64,000 nt of DNA from DATBFG01 sp036558645. Its GTDB lineage: Bacteria; Acidobacteriota; Terriglobia; Terriglobales; Acidobacteriaceae. The stretch is from contig DATBFG010000079.1 of NCBI GenBank assembly GCA_036558645.1, positions 1-64,000 on the forward strand, given 5' to 3'. The notes under the pieces are model-generated. The model was not told where the DNA came from and ran no database searches. It saw only the letters and a program-made list of their open reading frames with translations. Below, piece after piece: positions 34,670 to 43,111 of the stretch (position 1 is its first letter; every line of letters begins with the position of its first letter). Made by a program: the position numbers and the translations under genes.

Positions 34670-35344
34670 TTGGCTGCATTCCGAATTCTGGTAGCAGATG
34701 ATCATGAGGTAGTTCGCAAAGGTCTAGTGGCACTGCTTCAGGCGCAACCGGACTGGGAAGTTTGCGGCGAAGCCGGGGATGGCCGGGAGGCAGTCGACAA
34801 AACGACGCAACTTCGACCGGATGTGGTCATTCTCGACATCGGGATGCCAAGCTTGAACGGGCTGGAGGCAACTCGTCAGATCTTGAAGATCAACCCGCAG
34901 GCTCGGGTGCTGATTCTGACTTTGCACGATTCAGACCAAGTGGTCCGCGAAGTCTTAAACGCGGGAGCCAGAGGGTTCTTATTGAAGTCGGACGCAGCCC
35001 GGGACTTGGTGGCCGCGGTTGAAGCTCTCAGGCGCGACAAGACCTATTTCACGTCAAAGGTAGCTGCGATGGTGCTCGAAGGCTATCTCAAGGGTGGTAC
35101 GCCCGCGGCAGTGCCAACGGTCGGGCGCAGCCGCCTTACGCCTAGGGAGCGTGAGATCGTTCAATTGCTAGCGGAAGGAAAAAGCACGAAGGAAGTCGCA
35201 GTGGCATTAGGTTTGAGCGTAAAGACAGCCGAGACTCATCGCTCGAACATCATGCGCAAGCTTCAACTGCATTCGGTGAGCGACCTCGTACTGTACGCCG
35301 TGCGGAACAACATCGTGCATGTGGTACAAGCAGGATTAGAATAG
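34670..35344 (+). CDS. NarL/FixJ-family response regulator
   Basis: 224 residues from TTG 34670, supported by GGAGGTGAGA six bases upstream. Receiver: ADDHEVVRKGLVALLQ, phospho-Asp in DVVILDIGMPSLNGLE near 56, Thr/Lys in LTLHDSD and LLKSDA. C-terminal LuxR HTH: LTPREREIVQLLAEGKSTKE then VKTAETHRSNIMRKLQLHSV. No kinase is adjacent, so it is an orphan regulator here. The neighbouring stress-type genes (61-residue protein and DUF892) converge on it from the right. Confidence 0.94.
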   Translation: MAAFRILVADDHEVVRKGLVALLQAQPDWEVCGEAGDGREAVDKTTQLRPDVVILDIGMPSLNGLEATRQILKINPQARVLILTLHDSDQVVREVLNAGARGFLLKSDAARDLVAAVEALRRDKTYFTSKVAAMVLEGYLKGGTPAAVPTVGRSRLTPREREIVQLLAEGKSTKEVAVALGLSVKTAETHRSNIMRKLQLHSVSDLVLYAVRNNIVHVVQAGLE

Positions 35345-35530
35345 TTAAGAACCATCTCCTTTCCCTACCGGAGAGCCCGGATCATCGGCAGGGTCTGGAA
35401 TGCTAGAGGGCGGGTCGCTGGCGGGATAGGAATCTTCCAAAGTCTTATCCAGGTGTTCTTCGCGCTTCGCCTTTTCGCTCTTTTTGTTTTCCTTTGTCGC
35501 AGTATCAATCTTCTTTCCAACATCGAGCAT
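35345..35530 (-). CDS. Small acidic protein with EDSYPASDPPS motif
   Basis: 61 residues from the ATG at 35528-35530, with GGGGAGA upstream; the longer frame starting at 35626 is inside the DUF892 gene. Lys/Glu-rich N-terminal helix (ATKENKKSEKAKREEHLDK), then LEDSYPASDPPSSIPDP, a motif common to many short bacterial proteins of unknown role that neighbour stress genes. Its stop touches the stop of the convergent regulator gene. Likely cotranscribed with DUF892 (20 bases upstream). Confidence 0.72.
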   Translation of the reverse strand: MLDVGKKIDTATKENKKSEKAKREEHLDKTLEDSYPASDPPSSIPDPADDPGSPVGKGDGS

Positions 35531-35549
35531 ACATTCTCCCCGTTCCAGA

Positions 35550-36098
35550 TCAAGCCACTCTTTTAACTTCGAGGTCTTCGGCGATGCCGATGCGAGGCAG
35601 GTCAGCGAGGCTTGGACTATCGCCATTCACCTGTTCGGCAATTTCGGTCAAGTCGCGATCGGCATCCTTTTCTTCTTCTAAGGTCTGTTCCAGTAAGGTT
35701 GCGCACTGCGCATCGTTCAAGAGAGTCGCATAGGTGCGCACGGTGCCATAGGCCGCAATTTCATAGTGCACAATGCGCTGAATCGCCGCAATTATCGCCG
35801 CGTCACGTAAGCCGGGAGACATGTCCTTTCCTATCCGAATCGCCTCCCTGATAAGGCCTTCCATTCCAATACATTTCTGGCGCGCCACTGAGCTGATCTT
35901 GGAGGTACCTGCAAGGATTCTCTCGAGCCGCCCCGCTTGCTCTTGGGCAGTCTCGAGGTGTTCTTCCAAGGCTTCACGAAGATCTTGGGAAGTGCAGTCT
36001 TCCAACATCCGGGGCAAAACACTTATGAGCTGCCCTTTGGAATCCAGTAGTGCCTGCAACTGCTCCAGATAAAGGTCTTCCAAGAACCCAATTTTCAT
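35550..36098 (-). CDS. DUF892 (YciE/YciF-like) ferritin-fold stress protein
   Basis: 182 residues with SD GAGGAG. Helical throughout: FLEDLYLEQLQALLDSKGQL at the start and LREALEEHLETAQEQAGRLE near 40, then GMEGLIREA, YEIAAYGTVRTYATLL near 115, and TLEEEKDADRDLTEIAEQVN near 145. The Glu and His positions (HLETAQEQ, HYEIAAYG, EEEKDAD) fit the four-helix di-iron bundle of YciE/YciF. Members are induced by osmotic and general stress; the biochemical role is not settled. In an operon with the small protein at 35345. Confidence 0.88.
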   Translation of the reverse strand: MKIGFLEDLYLEQLQALLDSKGQLISVLPRMLEDCTSQDLREALEEHLETAQEQAGRLERILAGTSKISSVARQKCIGMEGLIREAIRIGKDMSPGLRDAAIIAAIQRIVHYEIAAYGTVRTYATLLNDAQCATLLEQTLEEEKDADRDLTEIAEQVNGDSPSLADLPRIGIAEDLEVKRVA

Positions 36099-36759
36099 CT
36101 TGAAACTCCTCGAGAAGCTATGGTGCCCAGGGGCCTAATGCGGTCCAGTTCGGCTGCAATGTTAGGCGTCGTCGCGCAATCCTCTACCAACAAGAACTCC
36201 AAACTATGGCCAGAGGCGAGGAGCAGGAGCCGATCAGTAAACGCTGGACCGGCACCTGCCAAAATGGTGGGTTTGATAGAGGGCAACTTTCATGCCTTCG
36301 AAGATAGGAGTTTCATCCAAAAACACCAATCCCGCTGACGCTGTAGTTCATCTAAGGAATTTCTGTATCGCCCAAGATGATTGTTCTTCGAGGATGAAGT
36401 GTTCTGTGCGCCGCAGGTGATTGCTCTTTTCCCCGGATCATTTTCTACCTCTACCCGCAAAGCGTTCTTCGTGGCATTTGAGAGCACGCGGAACAATCCA
36501 GAGTTCCCTGTATGTAGCGTGGGAAGTCTTAGTACTTTTGAGTTAATGCGAGTTCTTTTTCCACACACAAGAGTGCATTCAGCGAAGTCGAAACGGCTGA
36601 TGTAGGGTTGCAACAGATACGCGGTTTTTCCGCATATCGTTTCTCATCAATACGGTACAGCAAAGAATTGAATTGCCTACAGAGTGCACCGGATGGACCG
36701 TTGAGAGGTCGAACTCTACTCTCGTACATGTCATCGACGAGCCCTGAAAGGAGATGCAA
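36099..36759. other. Gene-poor region before the ECF sigma gene
   Basis: About 660 bases. A 63-codon minus frame (36095-36286, TTG start) overlaps the DUF892 ATG by four bases but resembles nothing and may be spurious. A hairpin occurs at 36616-36638. No other coding or RNA signal is convincing; the sigma promoter should lie near its right end. Confidence 0.4.
36616..36638 (+). repeat. Nine-bp hairpin with T5 loop
   Basis: GATACGCGG (36616-36624) pairs with CCGCATATC (36630-36638), one G-U-type mismatch, around TTTTT. It is 121 bases before the ECF sigma start. Could be a leader hairpin or operator; no T-run follows, so it is a poor terminator. Confidence 0.4.
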
Positions 36760-37536
36760 GTGAGCGAACTCAACACCACCGCAAAGATGGAATCTGATCT
36801 GGACCTGGTTCAGCGTGCTCAAAAAGGCGATGCAGACGCGTTTGCTACGTTGTTTTATGCACACAAGCCCAGGATTTATTCGGTGTGCTTGCGCATGACC
36901 AACAACACTGCGGAGGCAGAAGATCTAACCCAAGATGCCTTCTTACAAGTGTTCCGCAAGCTGGCCACGTTCCGTGGAGATTCCGCGTTGTCGACGTGGC
37001 TTTACCGGATCGCAGTGAACACAGTGCTCATGCATTTCAGAAAAAAAGCGCTGCGCCAGATCTCCCTAGATGAACCGTACAATCAGGATGCGCGGCTCAT
37101 CCGGCGCGAGTATGGAAGCCAGGATGACCGCTTGAGCGGCTCGGTCGATCGTATCGCATTGACTCGCGCCATACGCGAGTTGCCCGCCGGCTATCGGACC
37201 ATATTCCTCCTCCACGAAGTCGAGGGTTACGAGCATCAGGAAATTGCCCAGCTGCTCGATTGTTCCGTGGGCAATTCCAAATCGCAGCTCCACAAAGCAA
37301 AGCTTCGTATTCGCGAACTTCTTGGTCATGCGCGACAATCTGCTCAAGTCAGCGAAGAAGAAGTTCCAGTCCGTGCGACACGGCGATCCACGCGTGTCGA
37401 ACGCGAAGAGTTGCGATCGGAGCTGTTGATGAAGAAATGGGAGCACCAAATGGACGAGGAGATGACGGCTGGAACAGCAGCGTTGTTGCCCACGTTCAGT
37501 TCCCGTTCGGCACAACTGGCAGAATCAGCCGCATAG
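36760..37536 (+). CDS. ECF-type RNA polymerase sigma factor
   Basis: 258 residues from GTG 36760; ATG 36754 abuts AAAGGAG and is too close to be used. Region 2: AFATLFYAHKPRIYSVCLRM and AEAEDLTQDAFLQVFRKLAT with TFRGDSALSTWLYRIAVNT. Region 4: LTRAIRELPAGYRTIFLLHE and EGYEHQEIAQLLDCSVGNSK SQLHK. An extra C-terminal tail of about 70 charged residues (HARQSAQVSEEEVPVRATRR) is not found in most ECF factors and may be regulatory. No anti-sigma gene is adjacent, although a STAS protein lies 1.2 kb downstream. Confidence 0.92.
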   Translation: MSELNTTAKMESDLDLVQRAQKGDADAFATLFYAHKPRIYSVCLRMTNNTAEAEDLTQDAFLQVFRKLATFRGDSALSTWLYRIAVNTVLMHFRKKALRQISLDEPYNQDARLIRREYGSQDDRLSGSVDRIALTRAIRELPAGYRTIFLLHEVEGYEHQEIAQLLDCSVGNSKSQLHKAKLRIRELLGHARQSAQVSEEEVPVRATRRSTRVEREELRSELLMKKWEHQMDEEMTAGTAALLPTFSSRSAQLAESAA

Positions 37537-37543
37537 TGCCGTA

Positions 37544-37576
37544 GAAATCGTATCGAGAACTGCGGTCTACGATTTC
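37544..37576 (+). repeat. 9-bp perfect inverted repeat between sigma factor and NDP-sugar gene
   Basis: GAAATCGTA (37544-37552) and TACGATTTC (37568-37576), 15-base loop. It lies just past the sigma stop and 24 bases before the next start. Without a T-tract it is more likely an attenuating or protein-binding hairpin than an intrinsic terminator. Confidence 0.5.
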
Positions 37577-37599
37577 GCGGTTAAAGGTAGGACGGACCA

Positions 37600-38679
37600 G
37601 TGTACATCGGTGCCATCGTAACGGTTGCGGGCGGCGGACGGATGGGGGAACAAGCTCTTCCTATGTCCGCCCGAACCGCAGAACCTACGCCAGCGCGCAA
37701 TTCGCAATTGCTTTTCGATACACCGGTAGCTTTCTGTGAAGTTCTCGGAGAGCCACTTCTGAACCGGGTGGTGAAGCGGCTTCGGGCCTCGGGAGTCGAC
37801 CAAGTCTCCGTTATTTCCGAAGGGGCCAAAGACAAGGTGACCGCAATTGATCAACTTGTCTTAGGGGGAAACTTCTGGTCGGCGTGGGACAGTGTGGTTT
37901 CGCAATACCTGCATCACGGCGTCGAGATGCTTCTGTTGGTGCGGCTGGGACCATACGTTGAAATCAATGTAAATGAGTTCGTGCAGTTCCACCGGGCAAG
38001 CGCAAGTCCAATTACCCAGGCCTACGGAAGTGGCCGACCGCTCGACATTGTTTTGGTGGATGCGGACAGTTTGCGCGGAGGTGATACGTCATATCGCAAC
38101 CAATTCAGCACGTTATTGCCACATCGTGCGCATTTTCGCTCTCAAGGCTATGTGAACAGCTTGAGCAAGCCTGAGGACTTTCGAAAGCTGGTGAGCGACG
38201 GCCTGTCCGGTGCTTGTGCCATCCAACCGGTAGGGCAAGAAGTTCGCCCGGGCGTCTGGCTTGGCAGCAATGCTGCTGTGGACGAACGGGCTCACCTCGA
38301 GGGTCCGGTGTATGTCGGGGCCAATGCACGGGTGGGAGCGTCCTGCGTTATCAGCGGCTTGAGCTCGATCGAAGAAGGCTGCGAGGTTGATTGCGGTAGC
38401 TCGATCGACGACTGCTCCGTATTCCCAGGAACATATGTCGGGATGGGACTGCATGTGGGACATGCGTTGGTTTCAGGCGCAAAGCTTTTTTCTTTGGTTC
38501 GAAATATTGAAGTCGCATTCGGTGATCGCCGCCTGATCGCCAGCACTCTGGCTTCGCGATGCCAGGTTACGAGCACTACAACTCGCTTTCTTCGTCCGAT
38601 GCGAAGTCTCTCGACGACGAGGCTTTCCTCTCGCATGTCGAAGGTCGCATCCTTGGTTTCAAACCGCTGGCTGGGATGA
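37600..38679 (+). CDS. NDP-sugar pyrophosphorylase-like protein with left-handed beta-helix; 3' end suspect
   Basis: 359 residues from GTG 37600, with AAAGGTAGGA upstream. The N-terminal part (about 1-190) resembles a degenerate nucleotidyltransferase domain (LFDTPVAFCEVLGEPLLNRV) but lacks the GxGxRLxPLT loop. Residues about 210-310 form hexapeptide turns (GVWLGSNAAVDERAHLEGPV, VGANARVGASCVI). From about residue 315 the frame becomes Ser/Thr/Arg-rich and unlike a real C-terminus, while the -1 frame reads sensibly (MPGYEHYNSLSSSDAKSLDD). A frameshift near 38550 is possible. Likely a sugar-nucleotide handling protein of the polysaccharide region. Confidence 0.78.
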   Translation: MYIGAIVTVAGGGRMGEQALPMSARTAEPTPARNSQLLFDTPVAFCEVLGEPLLNRVVKRLRASGVDQVSVISEGAKDKVTAIDQLVLGGNFWSAWDSVVSQYLHHGVEMLLLVRLGPYVEINVNEFVQFHRASASPITQAYGSGRPLDIVLVDADSLRGGDTSYRNQFSTLLPHRAHFRSQGYVNSLSKPEDFRKLVSDGLSGACAIQPVGQEVRPGVWLGSNAAVDERAHLEGPVYVGANARVGASCVISGLSSIEEGCEVDCGSSIDDCSVFPGTYVGMGLHVGHALVSGAKLFSLVRNIEVAFGDRRLIASTLASRCQVTSTTTRFLRPMRSLSTTRLSSRMSKVASLVSNRWLG

Positions 38680-38730
38680 AACCGCTGGCCCGAACGATCG
38701 GGACCTTGCTTTGCAGTGGGGACTCGGGGA

Positions 38731-39105
38731 ATGAACATCCAAACTATGACGCAAATAAAAGTTGCCAAGTATCTCGATACTCGAGAAGCGCGCAATTTCG
38801 CCAGCCGGATCAAATCAGAACTCGCAGCAGAGGAGCCGTGTGTAATCGTCGATCTTTCCGAGGTGGAGAAAATCGATGCGGCTGCGCTGGACCTATTCTT
38901 ACGCTGCATTCTTCGGGTGGCGAAACAAGATGGCGTGGTACGGCTGGCCGGTTTGTCTCCCCAAGCCGCGACGGTCCTGGAGCTGACCCGGATGGATCGA
39001 ATTTTTGCCATGTTCCCCGAAGGAGCGGAAGCGCTGCCTTACTACGAGGCACCGTCTGTCGATATGCCTGCTCGTGAACTCGTTCAGCATCATAGTGCTG
39101 CGTAG
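38731..39105 (+). CDS. STAS-domain protein (anti-sigma factor antagonist-like)
   Basis: 124 residues from ATG 38731; GTG 38716 is an alternative. Pattern: VAKYLDTREARNFASRIKSE, then CVIVDLSEVEKIDAAALDLF where the phosphorylatable Ser of SpoIIAA-like proteins is replaced by Asp-Ala-Ala (no Ser at this point). LAGLSPQAATVLELTRMDRI follows, the typical alpha-3. The missing Ser suggests it is not regulated by the usual kinase. Possibly a partner-switching element for the polysaccharide locus or the ECF sigma. Confidence 0.82.
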   Translation: MNIQTMTQIKVAKYLDTREARNFASRIKSELAAEEPCVIVDLSEVEKIDAAALDLFLRCILRVAKQDGVVRLAGLSPQAATVLELTRMDRIFAMFPEGAEALPYYEAPSVDMPARELVQHHSAA

Positions 39106-39129
39106 AGGGGCCGACGGAGAAAGGCGATT

Positions 39130-39711
39130 ATGAGTGAGAGACCTTCTCGTTTTCTAGGTGTGCTGCTGGCCTTGGTGCTATCCGGGGTAGCGGAGCCCGT
39201 CTCGATGTATGCGCAACAGGCTTCTCCACTGGAGCAGGCCACACCGCAAGCTGGGAGCACTGCCAGCCCAGAGCAGGCTCCGGCTGCCGAACCGCCTGCA
39301 AGTACGGCTAGCCCGCAGCAGCCTTCATCGGTTCCGACCCAAGGATCGACTGAGCAGCGCCAGGAACAGGAAGACAAGGCATCGCAGGATCTGCTCAACG
39401 GAAATCGAGAGACCGGCACGCAGTTACCGGAGAGTCCTGATACAACACGTGCACGGCAAGAGGCAGCGGAAAAGGCTTCTCAACAGCAAGAACCGACCAG
39501 CGAACCGACAGGAACTGCCGCGGCTCCAGCCGGCACTGTAAGCGGCAGCACAGCGTCTCGGCCAGCCGGAGCGGCCATTGCGCCCGCAAAGCAACGACAG
39601 GTCCGTTCCTTTGTCATAAAGCTAGGACTAATTGCCGGCGCTGGAGTGGCTCTGGGCACGGTTTATGCACTATCAAGGGGCAGCTCGTCGACCCCGCCGG
39701 GCGCGCGTTAG
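39130..39711 (+). CDS. Exported Pro/Gln/Ala-rich protein
   Basis: 193 residues. The N-terminal signal peptide is RFLGVLLALVLSGVAEPVSM. It is followed by a low-complexity stretch of about 110 residues rich in Ser, Pro, Gln and Ala (TASPEQAPAAEPPASTASPQ). A C-terminal hydrophobic segment then appears (KLGLIAGAGVALGTVYALSR) near 165-185. The arrangement of signal, disordered linker and terminal helix resembles a membrane-tethered stalk. No family recognised. Lies 24 bases downstream of the STAS gene. Confidence 0.68.
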   Translation: MSERPSRFLGVLLALVLSGVAEPVSMYAQQASPLEQATPQAGSTASPEQAPAAEPPASTASPQQPSSVPTQGSTEQRQEQEDKASQDLLNGNRETGTQLPESPDTTRARQEAAEKASQQQEPTSEPTGTAAAPAGTVSGSTASRPAGAAIAPAKQRQVRSFVIKLGLIAGAGVALGTVYALSRGSSSTPPGAR

Positions 39712-39772
39712 TGGCGAGTCCGAAACATTTTGCACGGTTAGGCTTCTAATTTTTTTATCGCCGAGAGCCCTT

Positions 39773-40528
39773 GTGACGACGTTGTTGCCTTGTGAAACGC
39801 CCGAACCTTTTTTGATCAGCTTTTCCGGCATGGATGGCGCCGGCAAAAGTACGCAAATCCAAATTCTCTGTGCTGAGCTTGCATCTGCCGGCGTTCCAGT
39901 CATGCAGCTTGCATTCTGGGATCATGTTGCGGCATTCGCACGGCTGCGCGCCAACTTCAGCATCAAGTTCCTCAAGAGCGATGGCCGCGTCGGAACTCCG
40001 GCGCAGCCGGTGCGCCGCAACGACAAGAATGCGCGCATCTGGTATCTGGTGGCGGCACGAACGTTTCTCTATGCCATTGACGCGATGATGCTGCGTCGAA
40101 TTATTAAGCGCACTCAGAAGCGCTTTTCGGGCGTCATCGTGTTCGATCGCTACATCTACGATCAGCTCGCAACCCTACCGCTTGAAAACATCTGGGCGCA
40201 GGCCTATGCGCGACTGCTTCTGAGGTTTGTTCCTCGTCCGGATTTGCCCTTCGTGCTGGATGCTGTTCCAGAGGAGGCTCGCGAGCGAAAACCAGAGTAT
40301 CCGTTGGAGTTCCTATACAGATATCGCGGTGCATACGTGCGGCTCTCTACACTCGCTGGGCTGACGTTAATCGACCCGATGTCGCAGGACGCGACGTCGG
40401 ATGTGGTAACGGGATGTTTAAGGAATGCGGCGGGATCATCAGAAGTCGGGTCTCACGAAAAATTTGAGCCGCAGAAGGATGATATGAACCTGCTCGCCAC
40501 TCTTTCCGAGAACTCCCATGGAACGTAA
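39773..40528 (+). CDS. Thymidylate-kinase-like P-loop protein
   Basis: 251 residues from GTG 39773; other in-frame starts lie in the upstream gene. P-loop SFSGMDGAGKSTQIQILCAE near 17-36, DRYIYDQLATLPL (DRY motif) near 125 and FVPRPDLPFVLDAVPEEARE near 150. The lid (ERKPEYPLEFLYRYRGAYVR) is present. The fold is that of dTMP kinases, but the surroundings are glycosyltransferases and such proteins recur in exopolysaccharide loci, where their substrate is uncertain. The polar C-terminal 40 residues are extra. Confidence 0.8.
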   Translation: MTTLLPCETPEPFLISFSGMDGAGKSTQIQILCAELASAGVPVMQLAFWDHVAAFARLRANFSIKFLKSDGRVGTPAQPVRRNDKNARIWYLVAARTFLYAIDAMMLRRIIKRTQKRFSGVIVFDRYIYDQLATLPLENIWAQAYARLLLRFVPRPDLPFVLDAVPEEARERKPEYPLEFLYRYRGAYVRLSTLAGLTLIDPMSQDATSDVVTGCLRNAAGSSEVGSHEKFEPQKDDMNLLATLSENSHGT

Positions 40529-40640
40529 GCGAGTGTAACGACAATTTCTTTGATGGCATGGGTTTACCGACGAAGAGCGCGGCTATGTGGGTAAAGTAGC
40601 TAACCAACGCGCAGGCGGGGTTGCTCATCCAAGAGGAACC

Positions 40641-41396
40641 ATGAGGGACCCGTCAATGCAGTCGTCGTGGTTGCAAAAAAAGCTAGGCCTCGTTATCCCT
40701 ACCCTCAATGAGGCGGGCAACATCCCTACGCTTATCGACCGCATTCAGAACTCTCTGGCAGGAGTCGGAATTTCCTATGAGTTGATTGTAGTGGACGATG
40801 ACAGCAAGGATGGAACTGCGGAGGCTGTACGGCGCTATGCAGAAAGCGATCCCAGAATTCGCTTGCTGGTACGAGTTGGGCAGCGTGGTCTAGCAGGTGC
40901 GGTCATCTACGGTTGGAAGAACACCGATGCCGACTTGCTCGGCGTGATTGACGCCGATCTTCAACATCCGCCGGAGACTTTGCCCTCCCTACTAGCGGCC
41001 GTCGAGGAGGGTAACGACATCGCAGTGGCGAGTCGTTATGCGTCGAATGGAACCGTGGGCAACTGGAACGCGTTCCGACATTTGGTGTCGCGGTGTAGCA
41101 CCCTGGTCACAATGCCCCTTCAAAAGAAGAAAGGCGTTCTAGTTAAAGATCCTTTATCGGGTTTCTTCATCGTTCGACGGTCTTCGATTGAGGGACTCGA
41201 TTTGCAACCGTACGGTTTCAAAATTCTTCTCGAGATTCTGGTTAAGGGAAAGATCAAGAAAGCGGCGGAGATCCCATTTCAGTTCGCCACTCGACTCTCG
41301 GGCAGAAGTAAGGCGGACTTCAAGGTTGCGCTTCACTATTTTTCTCTCCTGGGGAAGCTCTCACGTGAGGCTATCTTCGGATCTGGACACCAATGA
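40641..41396 (+). CDS. Family 2 glycosyltransferase (DPM1-like)
   Basis: 251 residues from ATG 40641, after AGAGGAA; longer starts are not supported. GT-A signatures: LVIPTLNEAGNIPTLIDRIQ, IVVDDDSKDGTAEAV and VIDADLQHPPETLPSLLAAV (DxD-like near 105). FKILLEILVKGKIKKAAEIP and RLSGRSKADFK are typical of the polyprenyl-phosphate mannose/glucose synthase subgroup. There is no C-terminal membrane domain, as in DPM1. It probably loads a sugar onto undecaprenyl phosphate. Its stop overlaps the next glycosyltransferase start (ATGA). Confidence 0.9.
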   Translation: MRDPSMQSSWLQKKLGLVIPTLNEAGNIPTLIDRIQNSLAGVGISYELIVVDDDSKDGTAEAVRRYAESDPRIRLLVRVGQRGLAGAVIYGWKNTDADLLGVIDADLQHPPETLPSLLAAVEEGNDIAVASRYASNGTVGNWNAFRHLVSRCSTLVTMPLQKKKGVLVKDPLSGFFIVRRSSIEGLDLQPYGFKILLEILVKGKIKKAAEIPFQFATRLSGRSKADFKVALHYFSLLGKLSREAIFGSGHQ

Positions 41397-43111
41397 AGAT
41401 ATGCTTGGTGACTGCGTTTCCTCCGAGCCGGGAAGCGCTTAACGAATACGGATTTCACATCGCGCGCGAGCTACAGTTAAGGCCCGGGCTTGACCTGACC
41501 ATTCTGGCAGACGATTATTCCGGTCCTGAGCCGGAGTTGGAAGGCTTCTCGGTCATCCGCTGTTGGAAATTTAATAGCCTTCGCAATCCCGTACGCCTCA
41601 TACGTTGCATTCGCGAAATGCAACCTGATGTCGTCTGGTTCAATTTGGGTTTTGCGAGCTTTGGCGGCAAGCCGTTACCGGCATTTGTCGGAATAGGAAC
41701 TCCGGCGATGGTCAGGGCGGCGGGATTCTACACGCACGTGACGCTTCATCAGTTGATGGAGACTGTAGATCTCAAAGATGCAGGCATACGATTTCCCTTC
41801 CTCTACAAGGCTGCAGGTTTTGTGGCGACGCAGATCCTGTTGTTTGCAAACTCCATCTCTGTGTTGCTGCCGGCCTACCGGAGCCTAATTCGTGAGAAGT
41901 ACCGCCGGGGGTCGGTTCACGTGCGCCGTCATGGAATCCTTTCCGGACGGCCTGAGTATCCGGATTTCTCCCGCCGCGGGAATCCTGAGCACCGCATTCT
42001 CGCATTCGGCAAATGGGGCACATACAAGCGACTCGAGCCGATGATCGAGGCATTTGACATCGTGGCCAGTAAAATCCCGAATGTTCACCTCGTGATCGCC
42101 GGAACCGATCATCCGAAGGCACCTGGCTATCTGCAGTCCGTGGCCGACAAGTGCCAGGGACGCCCGCATATAAAGTTCGCCGGATACGTTGAAGAAGAGG
42201 CTATCAGTGATCTCTTTCAAAGTACGAGCGTCGCTGTCATGCCGTACACGTCCTCGGCCGGATCAAGCGGTGTCGCTCACCTAGCATGCGCGTATGGCGT
42301 GCCTATGATTGCCTCTGACATCCCTGACTTTCAGCAACTCGCCACGGAAGAGGGACTGGCTATCCAATTCTTCAGGACCGGTGATGTACAAGGCATGGCC
42401 GAATGCATCGTGGAATTTCTCCAAAACCCTGAACGTCAACTGGAGATGAGCATTCAGAACTTCTCGGCGGCATTGCGCATGAGCATGCCAGAGATCATCC
42501 GCCAATACCTGCGGACGTTTGATCTCCAGCGCCATTTGAATGTGTTGATGTCCGTGTCGCGTCTGCGGCGGCTTCCGCGTTGGCTGCCGATGCGGGGAAA
42601 GCTATTGCGTGCCGCCACGCGAAGACATCTCGCGCAGATGGCGATTCCGACGGCGAGTAGTGATATTAATCCCCCATTAGTTCACAGTCAGAGTAACGGG
42701 TGTAGTGACATGGTCATCCCCGGAGTCACCGTGGATCGTGATGTTGAAGACTCCAACTGGACTCTCCGGCTGGTCAAGCTTGCTGACGGTGTTCAATCCA
42801 CCGCCGCAGGCGGTCAGAAACCCGATCAGCACGAAGGCAATGGCCAAGATACTTCTTCGTCTCACCGGCGCTTTGGAAGCGAGTCCGGCAACGGCCAGTC
42901 CCATTATGCTGAAGGTTGCGACAAGCATGTTCGGCCCGGGTCTGAATCGAGTTGGGATATGCGTCTTATCGGCCCTGAGTGTACCCGGCCCGGAAATGGT
43001 AAGGGTGGAATTCGCGGCGTTACTTCCTGGAGTGACGACAGGGGGCGCGAAGAGGCAGAAGAAATCTTTGGGCAGCCCGGTGCAGGAGAGAGCGACAGCG
43101 CTGGAGAATGA
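41393..43111 (+). CDS. Family 4 glycosyltransferase with antisense-overlapping tail
   Basis: 572 residues in the open frame, of which about the first 428 are credible. N-terminus MKICLVTAFPPSREALNEYG. GT-B domain: RILAFGKWGTYKRLEPMIEA near 205, HIKFAGYVEEEAISDLFQST near 265, GVAHLACAYGVPMIASDIPD near 300. The frame then enters 42677-43111, which is antisense to the 3' end of the next gene; that part is Ser/Gly/Asp-rich and unlike the family. In the -1 frame the stops TAG, TGA and TAA lie at 42658-42669. A lost stop or small indel is likely. ATG start overlaps the upstream stop. Confidence 0.85.
   Translation: MKICLVTAFPPSREALNEYGFHIARELQLRPGLDLTILADDYSGPEPELEGFSVIRCWKFNSLRNPVRLIRCIREMQPDVVWFNLGFASFGGKPLPAFVGIGTPAMVRAAGFYTHVTLHQLMETVDLKDAGIRFPFLYKAAGFVATQILLFANSISVLLPAYRSLIREKYRRGSVHVRRHGILSGRPEYPDFSRRGNPEHRILAFGKWGTYKRLEPMIEAFDIVASKIPNVHLVIAGTDHPKAPGYLQSVADKCQGRPHIKFAGYVEEEAISDLFQSTSVAVMPYTSSAGSSGVAHLACAYGVPMIASDIPDFQQLATEEGLAIQFFRTGDVQGMAECIVEFLQNPERQLEMSIQNFSAALRMSMPEIIRQYLRTFDLQRHLNVLMSVSRLRRLPRWLPMRGKLLRAATRRHLAQMAIPTASSDINPPLVHSQSNGCSDMVIPGVTVDRDVEDSNWTLRLVKLADGVQSTAAGGQKPDQHEGNGQDTSSSHRRFGSESGNGQSHYAEGCDKHVRPGSESSWDMRLIGPECTRPGNGKGGIRGVTSWSDDRGREEAEEIFGQPGAGESDSAGE

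Noticed and set aside
36095..36286. 63-codon minus frame overlapping the DUF892 start by ATGA
   Set aside because: TTG start, no resemblance to any family, and DUF892 has its own good SD inside it. Kept only as part of the intergenic note.
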